Shown: positions 18,401-26,036 of the stretch, piece by piece
How the letters are laid out: every line of letters begins with the position of its first letter
Numbering within the stretch: position 1 is the first letter of the stretch
NCBI RefSeq assembly: GCF_019400745.1
Contig: NZ_WJIB01000003.1
Coordinates: 248,001-312,000 of the forward strand
Direction of reading: 5' to 3'
Source: Cohnella sp. CFH 77786
GTDB lineage: Bacteria > Bacillota > Bacilli > Paenibacillales > Paenibacillaceae
DNA: 64,000 nt
Made by a program: the position numbers and the translations under genes
The notes under the pieces: generated by a model
The model's input: the letters and a program-made list of their open reading frames with translations, nothing else
What the model was told of the DNA's origin: nothing
Database searches by the model: none

Positions 18401-18636
18401 GCGCTGCGTACGTCATCCTATTCGTGCTCTTGTCCGCAAGTTTGGCCCGCTGGCAGGTTCGCGGCTTGTTGGCCAAAGGGGAAACCAAGGATGCGGCGTG
18501 TTACGCCCTCCTGATGGCCGCCGCCGCGGCGATCGGGGCGCTTCTTCTTGCCGGCGTTCAACTGCCGAGTCCGAACGAGCCGCTTCGCGCCGTTTTCGAG
18601 CCGGTCGGAAAATGGATTTTTCCCGGCTTGGGGTAA
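18397..18636 (+). CDS. Small two-helix membrane protein, probable germinant-receptor D subunit
   Basis: 79-residue protein with two hydrophobic helices: AAYVILFVLLSASLA near the N-terminus and CYALLMAAAAAIGALLLAGV in the middle. Its ATG overlaps the B-subunit stop (ATGA), so it is the fourth gene of the operon. Size, topology and position match the D subunits known to accompany some Bacillus germinant receptors and to modulate their response. The sequence itself carries no diagnostic motif, so this identity rests on context. Operon 1 has no counterpart. Confidence 0.68.
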   Translation: MSAAYVILFVLLSASLARWQVRGLLAKGETKDAACYALLMAAAAAIGALLLAGVQLPSPNEPLRAVFEPVGKWIFPGLG

Positions 18637-18668
18637 ACGATCCGCCAAGATTCCGCCCGCTTGACCGG

Positions 18669-18702
18669 ACCGCCGCCGGGGCAGCCTGGCGGTATTGTTT
18701 TG
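18669..18702 (+). terminator. Terminator-like hairpin after the second ger operon
   Basis: ACCGCC / GGCGGT outer stem around a GC-rich loop, followed by ATTGTTTTG, 33 bases after the D-like gene. Confidence 0.55.
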
Positions 18703-18725
18703 TACGGAGGCTTATCTTTGCAACA

Positions 18726-18754
18726 TTGACGAATGCCGGGATGGCCCGTAAGAT
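18726..18754 (+). promoter_or_regulatory. Sigma-A promoter of the PF04392-type ABC importer operon
   Basis: TTGACG (18726-18731), 17-base spacer, TAAGAT (18749-18754). The leader to the ATG at 18881 would be about 120 bases. I see no T-box or known riboswitch in it. Confidence 0.75.
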
Positions 18755-18880
18755 AGGAAAAAGCGTGTAATTTGCAGGTCGTGGAAGATTTGCGTCGTTT
18801 TTGCTTTTATGCTTTTACGGGGCGAAGCGTTGCAGGGACTCCGCGCCTAATGCACCGAACCATGGGAGGAGATAGATCCG

Positions 18881-19960
18881 ATGAAGAAATTAACCTGGCT
18901 TGCACTCGTCATGTCCATCGTGTTGCTTGTCGCCGCGTGCGGCAAGAAGAATGAGAACGCAGGCGGCGCCAGTCCGTCCGCTTCGGCCAGCCCGAGCGCC
19001 AGCGAAAGCGCAGGCGAGAGCCCGAGTCCGAGCGAAAGCGCCGGCAAAACGTACAAAATCGCCATTTCCCAAATCGTCGAGCATCCGTCGCTCGACGCCA
19101 CGCGCGAAGGCTTCCTGGCCGCGCTTAAGGATGCGGGACTGGAAGAAGGCAAAAACCTGACGGTCGATTTCAACTCCGCGCAAGGCGATCCGTCGAACAA
19201 CACGGCGATCGCGCAGAAAATCGCCAGCGGCAAGTTCGATCTTGCCCTCGGCATCGCGACGCCTTCCGCCCAGGCGCTGGTGCAGAACGTCAAGGACACC
19301 CCGATCGTATTCGCGGCGGTGACCGATCCGGTCGCGGCCCAAATCGTCAGCGATCTCAAGGCTCCGGGCGGCAACGTGACCGGCGCTTCCGACACGAACC
19401 CGGAAGCGACGACGAAGCTGGTCGAATTCATCGCCGCCAACTTCCCGAACGTCAAGACGGTCGGCCTCGTCATCAACGAAGGCGAGACGAACGCCGTCGT
19501 CATGGCGAAGAAAGCGGAGGAAGAGCTGACCAAGAAGGGCATCAAGCTGATCAAGGCTCCGGTGACGAACTCTTCGGAAGTGAAGCAAGCCGCGGAATCG
19601 CTCGTCGGCCGCGCCGACGCCTTCTACATCACGCTCGACAACATGGTGGTCAGCGGCGTCGACTCCATTATCCAAGTGGCGAAGGAGAACAAAATCCCGT
19701 TCTTCTCCAGCGACCGCGACACCGTCGAGAAAGGCGCGTTCGCGACCGTCGGCTTCAAATACTACGACCACGGCTACCAAGCCGGCCAAATGGCGGCCGA
19801 CATTCTGCTGAACGGCAAGAAGCCGGGCGACCTGCCCGTTCTGATGCAAGAAAAGCTGGATTTGATTTTGAACCTGAAAGTGGCCAAAGACTATGGCATT
19901 GAAGTGACGGATGCCATGAAGAGCGCGGTGCAGGATCAAACGCAAAACCTGATCCAGTGA
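18881..19960 (+). CDS. ABC transporter substrate-binding lipoprotein (PF04392 type)
   Basis: 359-residue lipoprotein. Signal peptide with lipobox LVAAC (Cys20), then a Ser/Pro/Ala/Glu-rich tether of about 40 residues. The mature domain (TYKIAISQIVEHPSLDATRE; DLALGIATPSAQALVQNVKD; PIVFAAVTDPVAAQIV; GGNVTGASDTNPEATTKLVE; FFSSDRDTVEKGAFATVGFK) is the periplasmic-binding fold of the TrpX-like/ABC_sub_bind family. GGGAGGAG lies about 11 bases before the ATG. In streptococci relatives are linked to tryptophan; here the ligand, possibly an aromatic amino acid or nucleoside, is unproven. Confidence 0.88.
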   Translation: MKKLTWLALVMSIVLLVAACGKKNENAGGASPSASASPSASESAGESPSPSESAGKTYKIAISQIVEHPSLDATREGFLAALKDAGLEEGKNLTVDFNSAQGDPSNNTAIAQKIASGKFDLALGIATPSAQALVQNVKDTPIVFAAVTDPVAAQIVSDLKAPGGNVTGASDTNPEATTKLVEFIAANFPNVKTVGLVINEGETNAVVMAKKAEEELTKKGIKLIKAPVTNSSEVKQAAESLVGRADAFYITLDNMVVSGVDSIIQVAKENKIPFFSSDRDTVEKGAFATVGFKYYDHGYQAGQMAADILLNGKKPGDLPVLMQEKLDLILNLKVAKDYGIEVTDAMKSAVQDQTQNLIQ

Positions 19961-19973
19961 TCGGAGGCGTTCC

Positions 19974-20906
19974 ATGTCCACTTTCGAATCCATGCTGCAC
20001 TCGATCCCCGGAGCGATCCAGCTGGGCTTGCTGTACGCCTTCATGTCGCTCGGGGTTTACATCACGTACCGGATTCTCGATTTTCCCGACCTGACCGTGG
20101 ACGGCAGCTTCACGACCGGCGGCGCCATCGCCGCCGTGATGATTACGCACGGCTATTCCCCTTGGATCGCGACCGCCTGCGCTTTTCTGGGCGGGCTCGC
20201 GGCCGGGGCCGTGACGGGGCTGCTGCATACCAAAGGCAAAATCAACGCGCTGCTGTCCGGAATTCTGATGATGATCGCGCTCTATTCGATCAACCTTCGG
20301 ATTTCCCGCGTTCCCAACGTTCCGCTGCTTAACGCGGAAACCGTCTTTACGTCCATTGCGCCTTGGGCTCTGATGCTCGTAGCCGTCATCGCGATCAAGC
20401 TGCTGCTGGATGCGTTCTTTCACACGGATCTGGGGCTCAGCCTGCGCGCGACGGGCGACAACGCCCGGATGATCCGCAGCTTCGGCGCCCATACCGACAA
20501 CACGAAGATCATCGGCGTCAGCCTGTCCAACGGCTTGGTCGCTTTGTCCGGCGCGTTCGTCGCGCAGGATCAAGGATACTCGGACCAATCGATGGGCATC
20601 GGGATGATCGTGATCGGCCTGGCCGCGGTCATCATCGGCGAAGCGATTCTCGGCGCCCGCACGATTTTTTGGGCGACGCTCTCCGCGGTCGTCGGGATGA
20701 TCGTTTACCGGATCATTATCGCCCTGGCCCTCCAGGTTCCCGGGTTCAAGGCTTCCGACCTTAAAGTCATTACGGCCGTCATCGTCATTATCGCGCTCGT
20801 TGTGCCAACCCTTCAACGCTCATGGAGGATGAAGAATGCGGCGCGCAGGCGTACGGCCGAATTGGCCGCCGCGACGTCGGGCAAGGGATCGGGGGGTGCG
20901 CGCTGA
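19974..20906 (+). CDS. ABC transporter permease (LivH/LivM-like, partner of PF04392 binding protein)
   Basis: 310-residue membrane protein with eight to nine helices, BPD_transp_2 type. The segment YRILDFPDLTVDGSFTTGGA near residue 33 is the highly conserved opening of this family, followed by GKINALLSGILMMIALYSIN and GLSLRATGDNARMIRSFGAH (cytoplasmic coupling region). GGAGGCG precedes the ATG, 13 bases after the binding-protein stop. The basic tail (RMKNAARRRTAELAAATSG) is cytoplasmic. The stop overlaps the ATPase start by one base. Confidence 0.9.
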   Translation: MSTFESMLHSIPGAIQLGLLYAFMSLGVYITYRILDFPDLTVDGSFTTGGAIAAVMITHGYSPWIATACAFLGGLAAGAVTGLLHTKGKINALLSGILMMIALYSINLRISRVPNVPLLNAETVFTSIAPWALMLVAVIAIKLLLDAFFHTDLGLSLRATGDNARMIRSFGAHTDNTKIIGVSLSNGLVALSGAFVAQDQGYSDQSMGIGMIVIGLAAVIIGEAILGARTIFWATLSAVVGMIVYRIIIALALQVPGFKASDLKVITAVIVIIALVVPTLQRSWRMKNAARRRTAELAAATSGKGSGGAR

Positions 20907-21700
20907 TGCTGCAGCTAAACGGCGTGTCGAAGCTGTTCTTCCCCGGATCGCCCGATGAGAAGGTGGCGCTGGCCGGCATCAACCTGTCGCTGAAGCCGGG
21001 CGATTTCGTCACCGTGATCGGCAGCAACGGAGCGGGCAAGTCGACGCTGATGAACATCATCTCCGGCGTCCTTACCCCGGATGCCGGCGAAGTGCGGATT
21101 GAAGGGAATGCCGTGCAGCACTTGCCGGAATACCGGAGAAGCCGCTGGATCGGGCGGGTGTTCCAGGATCCGATGGCCGGCACGGCGCCGAACATGACGA
21201 TTGAAGAGAACCTCGCCATGGCGTTCGCCCGCGGCAAGTCCCGCGGCCTGAGCTTCGGCGTGAACCGCGCCAAACGCGCCTTCTTCCAGGAGCAGCTGAG
21301 ACGCCTGAATCTCGGGCTGGATACCCGGCTCAAGGCGAAGGTCGGCCAGCTGTCCGGGGGCGAACGGCAGGCGCTGAGCCTGCTCATGGCGACGTTCACG
21401 AAGCCGCAGATCCTGCTGCTGGACGAGCATACGGCGGCGCTGGACCCGGCCCGCGCGGATCTCGTTACCGCGCTGACCGAGAGCATCGTGCGCGAGATGA
21501 AGCTGACGACGCTGATGGTCACCCATAACATGGAGCAGGCGATCCGCCTCGGCAACCGCCTCATCATGATGGACAAGGGACGGATCATCCTCGACGTGAA
21601 CGAGGAACGCAAGAAGGAGCTGACGGTGGAGCGGCTGCTGCGCGAGTTCGAGAGCATCAGCGGACGCAAGCTGGCGGATGACCGGGTCGTGCTTGGTTAA
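20906..21700 (+). CDS. ABC transporter ATP-binding protein of the PF04392-type importer
   Basis: 264-residue ATPase. Walker A (GSNGAGKST), Q-loop (GRVFQDPMAG), signature LSGGERQALSLLMA, Walker B (ILLLDEHTAALDP) and H-loop (MVTHNMEQAI) are all visible. Note ILLLDEHTAALDP, with His where most ABC proteins have Pro, as is common in this TrpZ-like subgroup. I place the start at the ATG at 20906 (GGGGGG upstream); the frame extends back into the permease gene but without support. It is the last gene before a strong terminator. Confidence 0.92.
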   Translation: MLQLNGVSKLFFPGSPDEKVALAGINLSLKPGDFVTVIGSNGAGKSTLMNIISGVLTPDAGEVRIEGNAVQHLPEYRRSRWIGRVFQDPMAGTAPNMTIEENLAMAFARGKSRGLSFGVNRAKRAFFQEQLRRLNLGLDTRLKAKVGQLSGGERQALSLLMATFTKPQILLLDEHTAALDPARADLVTALTESIVREMKLTTLMVTHNMEQAIRLGNRLIMMDKGRIILDVNEERKKELTVERLLREFESISGRKLADDRVVLG

Positions 21701-21708
21701 CCAGGAAG

Positions 21709-21742
21709 CCGGATCGACGGAAATGTCGGTCCGGTTTTTTTT
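21709..21742 (+). terminator. Rho-independent terminator of the importer operon
   Basis: 10-bp stem CCGGATCGAC / GTCGGTCCGG (one G-T pair) with a GGAAAT loop, followed by eight T. Confidence 0.92.
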
Positions 21743-21768
21743 GATCGAAAATCGCCGAATTGGCCGTT

Positions 21769-21813
21769 AATTCCGAACATTACTCACGAATATGGGCGGG
21801 CAAGTTCGTAATA
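21769..21813 (+). promoter_or_regulatory. PurR operator (PurBox pair) of the purine permease gene
   Basis: AATTCCGAACATT (21769-21781) fits the Bacillus PurBox AWWWCCGAACWWT exactly. An inverted second box centred on GTTCG (21804-21808) follows, with 25 bases between the two CGAAC/GTTCG cores. The pair ends 4 bases before the -35. PurR with PRPP as effector is the expected regulator. Confidence 0.82.
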
Positions 21814-21817
21814 AACA

Positions 21818-21847
21818 TTGACAACATCAGGTACCTGGTCCTAGAAT
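21818..21847 (+). promoter_or_regulatory. Sigma-A promoter of the purine permease gene
   Basis: TTGACA (21818-21823), 18-base spacer, TAGAAT (21842-21847), directly downstream of the PurBox pair. Confidence 0.82.
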
Positions 21848-21875
21848 GAGAACGAAAAATACAATCGAATAGGTC

Positions 21876-21926
21876 TTTTCGTATAATCCCGGGAATCGGC
21901 CCGGAAGTCTCTAACAAACGAAGGAG
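21876..21926 (+). promoter_or_regulatory. Degenerate purine riboswitch lacking the P3 arm
   Basis: The leader reads TTCGTATAATCCCGGG, AATCGG, CCCGG, AAGTCTCTA. This is the P1/J1-2 sequence, the P2 hairpin and J2-3 of a guanine-class aptamer, with the same L2 (AATCGG) as the intact copy at 24100-24170. Where P3 and J3-1 should follow, the sequence goes straight to ACAAACGAAGGAG, the ribosome site. TTCGT can pair with ACGAA, with extra U-G pairs reaching the GG of the ribosome site. It is therefore either a deletion relic giving constitutive expression or a rudimentary translational element. Confidence 0.72.
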
Positions 21927-21935
21927 TCGAATCCA

Positions 21936-23345
21936 TTGGAGCGTTTCTTTAAGTTGAAGGAACTCGGAACGAACGTCCGTACGGAGATCATGGCCGGTCT
22001 GACGACATTTATGACGATGGCGTACATATTGGCGGTGAATCCGAATACGCTGAGCGCATTCGGGTCGGGCGCAACGGGCGGGGAATGGTATCCGATCTTC
22101 CTGGCTACCGCGCTTGCGGCTGGCATATTCACGATCGCTATGGGAATCTTCGTCAACTTCCCGGTTGCCCTCGCGCCCGGTATGGGGCTGAATGCTTATT
22201 TTGCGTCTGTCATCCTCAGCTCTTCCGCCACGGGCAAACCGATCACGTTCGAAATCGCGCTGACCGCCGTTTTCATTTCGGGGATCATTTTCATTCTCCT
22301 TACGGTAACCAAAGTGCGCCAAATGCTGCTGACGGCGGTCCCGGACAGTTTGAAACATGCGATTACGGTGGGAATCGGGCTTTTCATCACGATCATCGGA
22401 TTGAAAAACAGCGGGCTGCTGACCGTAGGCGTCGAAGCGTTAAACGACATCCCGAAAGGGAAATTCACGGACGTCGCTTTCTTCGAGACCGTGTTCCACA
22501 TGGGTTCCCTTGAAAGCCCGAGCGTCCAGCTGGCGCTGATCGGCCTTGCGCTGATCGCCATCCTGATGGTTCTGCGGGTAAAAGGAGCGATCCTGTTCGG
22601 CATTCTCGGCACCACGTTAATCGGGATCCTGCTCGGCGCGGATTATGTGCCCACGACGATCAATACCGGCACCACTCCGTGGATTCCGGATCTGACCCAG
22701 CTGCAATTCATGAACTTCGACTGGGAAGGCGTATTCCGGGCGGGGATCATCTCGATCGTCGCGACATTCACGTTCGTCGAGTTGTTCGATACGTTCGGCA
22801 CGCTTGTCGGAACGGCGAATCGCGCCGGGATCATGAAAAATAAAGTGGAAGGCGAGAAACGGGTTGGCAAAGCGATGATGGTCGATGCGATCGCCGTAAG
22901 CGGCGGCGCCATGCTCGGAACGAGCACGACGACGGCTTACATCGAAAGCTCCGCGGGTATCGCCGAAGGCGGACGAAGCGGACTTACGGCCGTTTCCACC
23001 GGCGTATTGTTCCTGGCCGCCTTGTTCCTCGCTCCGGTCGTGAGCTTGATTCCGGGTTCGGCGACGGCTGCCGCTTTGATCGTCGTCGGTCTCCTGATGA
23101 TGCAGTCGGTCAAAGAAATCGATTTCCAGGACTACGCGATCGCCATTCCGTCATTCCTGACGATTGTGTTCATGCCGTTCACGTACAACATCGCCAACGG
23201 GATATCTTTCGGTATTGTGTCCTACGTTGTGCTGGCTGCGGCGGCCAATCTTCTCGGCAAAGGCAAGCACAAGATCCATTGGCTCATGTGGGTGCTGGCC
23301 GTGCTCGTCATCGCGCGATACGCGTTCATCGGCTCCCAGGGTTGA
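21936..23345 (+). CDS. pbuG: NCS2/AzgA-type purine base permease, PbuG-like
   Basis: 469-residue membrane protein of 12-14 helices that takes up hypoxanthine and guanine by proton symport in characterised relatives. MERFFKLKELGTNVRTEIMA, GLTTFMTMAYILAVNP, MGIFVNFPVALAPGMGLNAY, VELFDTFGTLVGTANRAG and GTSTTTAYIESSAGIAEGGR are signature stretches of the AzgA subfamily, the last being the substrate-site region. The start is TTG at 21936 with AAGGAG 9 bases upstream. Regulation: PurBox pair plus a purine-aptamer remnant in the leader. PbuO and adenine-specific paralogues are close, so substrate choice is inferred. Confidence 0.9.
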   Translation: MERFFKLKELGTNVRTEIMAGLTTFMTMAYILAVNPNTLSAFGSGATGGEWYPIFLATALAAGIFTIAMGIFVNFPVALAPGMGLNAYFASVILSSSATGKPITFEIALTAVFISGIIFILLTVTKVRQMLLTAVPDSLKHAITVGIGLFITIIGLKNSGLLTVGVEALNDIPKGKFTDVAFFETVFHMGSLESPSVQLALIGLALIAILMVLRVKGAILFGILGTTLIGILLGADYVPTTINTGTTPWIPDLTQLQFMNFDWEGVFRAGIISIVATFTFVELFDTFGTLVGTANRAGIMKNKVEGEKRVGKAMMVDAIAVSGGAMLGTSTTTAYIESSAGIAEGGRSGLTAVSTGVLFLAALFLAPVVSLIPGSATAAALIVVGLLMMQSVKEIDFQDYAIAIPSFLTIVFMPFTYNIANGISFGIVSYVVLAAAANLLGKGKHKIHWLMWVLAVLVIARYAFIGSQG

Positions 23346-23368
23346 TCGAATATTTCCCTCGGTGTCCC

Positions 23369-23411
23369 AACCCCGTTTCGCTTCCGGCTTTCGGAGGCGG
23401 AGCGGGGTTTT
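23369..23411 (+). terminator. Rho-independent terminator after the purine permease gene
   Basis: Extended stem AACCCCG...CGC..CCG / CGG..GCG...CGGGGTT with small internal loops, then TTTTCTA, 23 bases after the stop. Confidence 0.8.
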
Positions 23412-23453
23412 CTATCCGTTTGCGGCGAAGGGGATGCGAGAGGCGACGCTTCG

Positions 23454-23905
23454 GTGCCGTATCCGTATGCGGCGGATTTCGACGCTATCGATCCGAACGC
23501 CGCGCTGGTCCGGAACTTCGCTCCTTCCGGCTGGAACGTCTGGCAGTTCTATTCTATTACGGTTCCCGTCACGTCCGGAACGGTAACGGTCGGCGTGAAC
23601 TTTTACGGCGCGGCGGGAGCATGGGGCGACGCGGACGATTTCTACTTCGGCCTCGCCGGCGCCGACACCGACATCTCGGCGATACAAGTGAAGCCGGTAT
23701 TTGTCCGCTTCGACTAGCGCGGGGGACAAAAGCGCAAACGTCATCAACCAGGGCTGGAACGTCTGGCAGCCGTTCAGCGTGGAAGGCATTGCCGTGACGG
23801 ACGGCACGATTTCGATCGCGTTCTGCCGGTTACTGGGGTTATCTCGATCACGTCGCGTTGACGCGAACGGGACCTCTGGGCTCGAATGCGAACGTAACTC
23901 CTTGA
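23454..23905 (+). pseudogene. Decayed carbohydrate-binding-like tandem module
   Basis: Three short frames in succession carry related sequence. Frame one has SGWNVWQFYSITVPVTSGTV and a stop at 23715. Frame two has INQGWNVWQPFSVEGIAVTD and GTISIAF. A third continues SAGYWGYLDHVALTRTGPLG and stops at 23905. Read together they are two copies of a beta-sandwich module (GWNVW-Q-[FY]-S-[IV]-V-T-[SD]-G-T) of the type found at the C-terminus of secreted glycosidases such as galactanases. At least two frame breaks and the loss of any catalytic domain show it is a remnant. The enzyme class is inferred. Confidence 0.62.
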
Positions 23906-23932
23906 ATTTTACGCCTCTGACAGGTGAAGTCG

Positions 23933-23967
23933 CGACTCCGGCTTAATATGCCGGGGTCGTTTTTTCT
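23933..23967 (+). terminator. Rho-independent terminator downstream of the decayed module
   Basis: CGAC-T-CCGGC / GCCGG-G-GTCG stem, 7-base loop, then eight T. It insulates the pur operon promoter from upstream reading. Confidence 0.85.
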
Positions 23968-23976
23968 CTTTTCGCT

Positions 23977-24021
23977 AAAACCGAACATTAACATTTTGAT
24001 GATTAAAAAGCGTTCGTCTTT
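23977..24021 (+). promoter_or_regulatory. PurR operator (PurBox pair) of the pur operon
   Basis: AAAACCGAACATT (23977-23989) matches the PurBox consensus exactly. The inverted partner core GTTCG (24012-24016) is 25 bases away, the same core-to-core distance as at the purine permease gene. The second box ends 2 bases before the -35. Confidence 0.8.
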
Positions 24022-24023
24022 GT

Positions 24024-24052
24024 TTGACATTCCACGACATGTAAGGTACACT
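24024..24052 (+). promoter_or_regulatory. Sigma-A promoter of the pur operon
   Basis: TTGACA (24024-24029), 17-base spacer, TACACT (24047-24052). It gives a leader of roughly 330 bases containing the riboswitch. Confidence 0.82.
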
Positions 24053-24099
24053 GAATAAGCATCATTTCGGAATTAGCTTTTATGGCTGCGACTCGCATC

Positions 24100-24170
24100 A
24101 CCCGCGTATATACTCGGGAATCGGCCCGAATGTCTCTACCCGGAAACCTTAATTTCCGGACTACGCGGCA
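24100..24170 (+). promoter_or_regulatory. Guanine riboswitch (purine aptamer) of the pur operon
   Basis: Complete three-way purine aptamer. P1 is CCGCG...CGCGG. J1-2 is TATA. P2 is TCGGG/CCCGA with L2 AATCGG. J2-3 is TGTCTCTAC. P3 is CCGGAAA/TTTCCGG with L3 CCTTAA, and J3-1 is ACTA. The base that pairs with the ligand is C (24161, in GACTACG), which specifies guanine/hypoxanthine rather than adenine. The expression platform is the terminator at 24287-24332; a 9-bp hairpin AACCTCGAA/TTCGAGGTT (24197-24240) lies between them. Confidence 0.93.
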
Positions 24171-24286
24171 GTCCGCCCCAGAACCGGCATGCCTTGAACC
24201 TCGAACTTTTCCCTGCGCGCGGGGATTCGATTTCGAGGTTTGTGTCGTCGCCGGCAGGAGCGAAATGCCTCGAATAGAGAATACTA

Positions 24287-24332
24287 GGGCCGATGGGGTA
24301 AAATGCAAAAAGACACCCCTCGCCCTTTTTTT
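24287..24332 (+). terminator. Riboswitch-controlled intrinsic terminator in the pur leader
   Basis: GGG-C-CGA-T-GGGGT pairs with ACCCC-TCG-CCC, followed by seven T. It lies between the guanine aptamer and purE, so ligand binding is expected to favour termination. A CCCCA / TGGGG pairing of the aptamer's 3' flank with the terminator's 5' arm could form an antiterminator, which is inference. Confidence 0.82.
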
Positions 24333-24390
24333 GCTTATTTGCTTATATGGGGATCGAAGACAAAACATCGGACAGGGGAAGTGGGAAAGC

Positions 24391-24876
24391 ATGTCGGTTA
24401 AGGTCGGCGTCATCATGGGGAGCACTTCGGATTGGGAAACGATGAAGAAGGCGTGCGACGTGCTCGATGAGCTGGGCGTTCCTTACGAGAAGAAGGTCGT
24501 CTCGGCGCATCGGACTCCGGACCTGATGTTCGAATACGCGGAGACGGCCGTTGCCCGCGGCCTCAAGGCGATCATCGCCGGGGCCGGGGGAGCCGCGCAC
24601 CTGCCGGGAATGGTAGCCGCCAAAACCGTCCTGCCCGTCATCGGGGTACCGGTGCAATCGAAAGCGCTGAACGGACTGGACTCGCTGCTGTCGATCGTGC
24701 AGATGCCAGGCGGCATCCCGGTCGCGACGGTCGCGATCGGACAGGCCGGGGCGACGAACGCCGGCCTGCTCGCCGCGCAGATCGTCGGCGCCTTCGAGCC
24801 GGACGTGCAGAGCCGTTTAATCGCCCGCCGGGAGAGAATCACGCGGGAAGTGCTGGAGGGCGGTGAACTCCCATGA
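24391..24876 (+). CDS. purE: N5-carboxyaminoimidazole ribonucleotide mutase
   Basis: 161-residue class I PurE that shifts the carboxyl of N5-CAIR to give CAIR. The conserved opening [38 protein letters not shown] (catalytic His in SAHRTP) and the [17 protein letters not shown] loop are intact. The start is the ATG at 24391 after GGGAAAGC. First gene of the pur operon, behind the riboswitch terminator; it overlaps purK by 4 bases. Confidence 0.97.
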   Translation: MSVKVGVIMGSTSDWETMKKACDVLDELGVPYEKKVVSAHRTPDLMFEYAETAVARGLKAIIAGAGGAAHLPGMVAAKTVLPVIGVPVQSKALNGLDSLLSIVQMPGGIPVATVAIGQAGATNAGLLAAQIVGAFEPDVQSRLIARRERITREVLEGGELP

Positions 24877-26036
24877 CCGCCCGCACCATCCTTCCCGGCG
24901 CCACGGTCGGCGTGCTTGGCGGGGGTCAGTTGGGGCGTATGCTTGCGCATGCCGGGGGCCGGCTGGGATACCGATTCGTGACGCTGGATCCGACGCCGGA
25001 TTCGCCTTGCGGCCAGACGGCCCGGCAAATCGTAGCCGGTTACGGAGACCGCGAAGCCGCGCGCGAGCTTGCCCGTCAATCGGACGTCATCACGTACGAG
25101 TTCGAGAACGTCGATGCCGGCGTGGCGGCGATGCTGGAGACGGAATCGTACGTGCCGCAAGGCAGTTCGCTCCTGTATACGACCCAACATCGGCTGCGGG
25201 AGAAACGCGCGCTCGAAGCCGCGGGCGCCCGGGTGGCGCCGTACGCGGAAATCGTAAGCCTGGACGGGTTGCGCGCAGCGGCGGAGAAGCTGGGGCTGCC
25301 GGTCGTGTTGAAGACGGCGACGGGGGGTTACGACGGCAAAGGCCAATGGGTGCTGCGGACGGAAGGCGATCTCGCCCCGGCGTGGGCGGAAGCGTCCCGG
25401 ACGGGGACCGGGCTCGTGCTGGAGAAGTTCGTGAAGTTCGTGAAGGAAATATCGGTCATCGCGGCCCGCCGGCCTTCGGGCGAAGTCCGGACGTTCCCGC
25501 CGGCCGAGAACTTGCACGTTCGGAACATCCTGCACTTATCCATCGTTCCGGCCCGCATTTCCGATGCCGTCAGGGCGGAAGCGGAAAGGCTGGCGATCTC
25601 GATCGCCGAGTCGCTGAACGTCGTCGGATTGATCGCGGTCGAAATGTTCCTTGACGCTGACGGAACTTTATTCGTGAACGAATTGGCACCGAGGCCCCAC
25701 AATTCCGGCCACTACACGATGGACGCCTGCCGGACGTCGCAGTTCGAGCAGCACATCCGCGCCATCTGCGATTTGCCGCTCGGCGATACCGCCCTCCTGA
25801 CGCCCGTCGTCATGGTGAACTTGCTTGGCGAGCATATGGAGCCGCTGATGAAATGGCTGCCTGCCTGCGACATGGAAGCGGAGAAGCTCGGCGTCGAACC
25901 GAAGCTTCACTTGTACGGCAAAGCCGAGGCGAAGCCGGGACGCAAAATGGGCCATATCAACGTGCTTGCTCCCCAGACGGGGGCCGCGCTCGCTTGGATC
26001 TCGCAATCAGACATTTGGAGGGTTCACGAAGCATGA
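24873..26036 (+). CDS. purK: 5-(carboxyamino)imidazole ribonucleotide synthase
   Basis: 387-residue ATP-grasp enzyme making N5-CAIR from AIR, bicarbonate and ATP. N-terminal [20 protein letters not shown], then [30 protein letters not shown] (ATP-binding loop), [17 protein letters not shown] and [18 protein letters not shown] (metal/ATP site). The ATG overlaps the purE stop and the gene overlaps purB by 4 bases, so purE-K-B are translationally coupled. Confidence 0.97.
   Translation: MTARTILPGATVGVLGGGQLGRMLAHAGGRLGYRFVTLDPTPDSPCGQTARQIVAGYGDREAARELARQSDVITYEFENVDAGVAAMLETESYVPQGSSLLYTTQHRLREKRALEAAGARVAPYAEIVSLDGLRAAAEKLGLPVVLKTATGGYDGKGQWVLRTEGDLAPAWAEASRTGTGLVLEKFVKFVKEISVIAARRPSGEVRTFPPAENLHVRNILHLSIVPARISDAVRAEAERLAISIAESLNVVGLIAVEMFLDADGTLFVNELAPRPHNSGHYTMDACRTSQFEQHIRAICDLPLGDTALLTPVVMVNLLGEHMEPLMKWLPACDMEAEKLGVEPKLHLYGKAEAKPGRKMGHINVLAPQTGAALAWISQSDIWRVHEA

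Noticed and set aside
18761-18880. T-box or other riboswitch before the TrpX-like importer
   Set aside because: The leader is too short for a T-box and I could not find its conserved sequence or a terminator.
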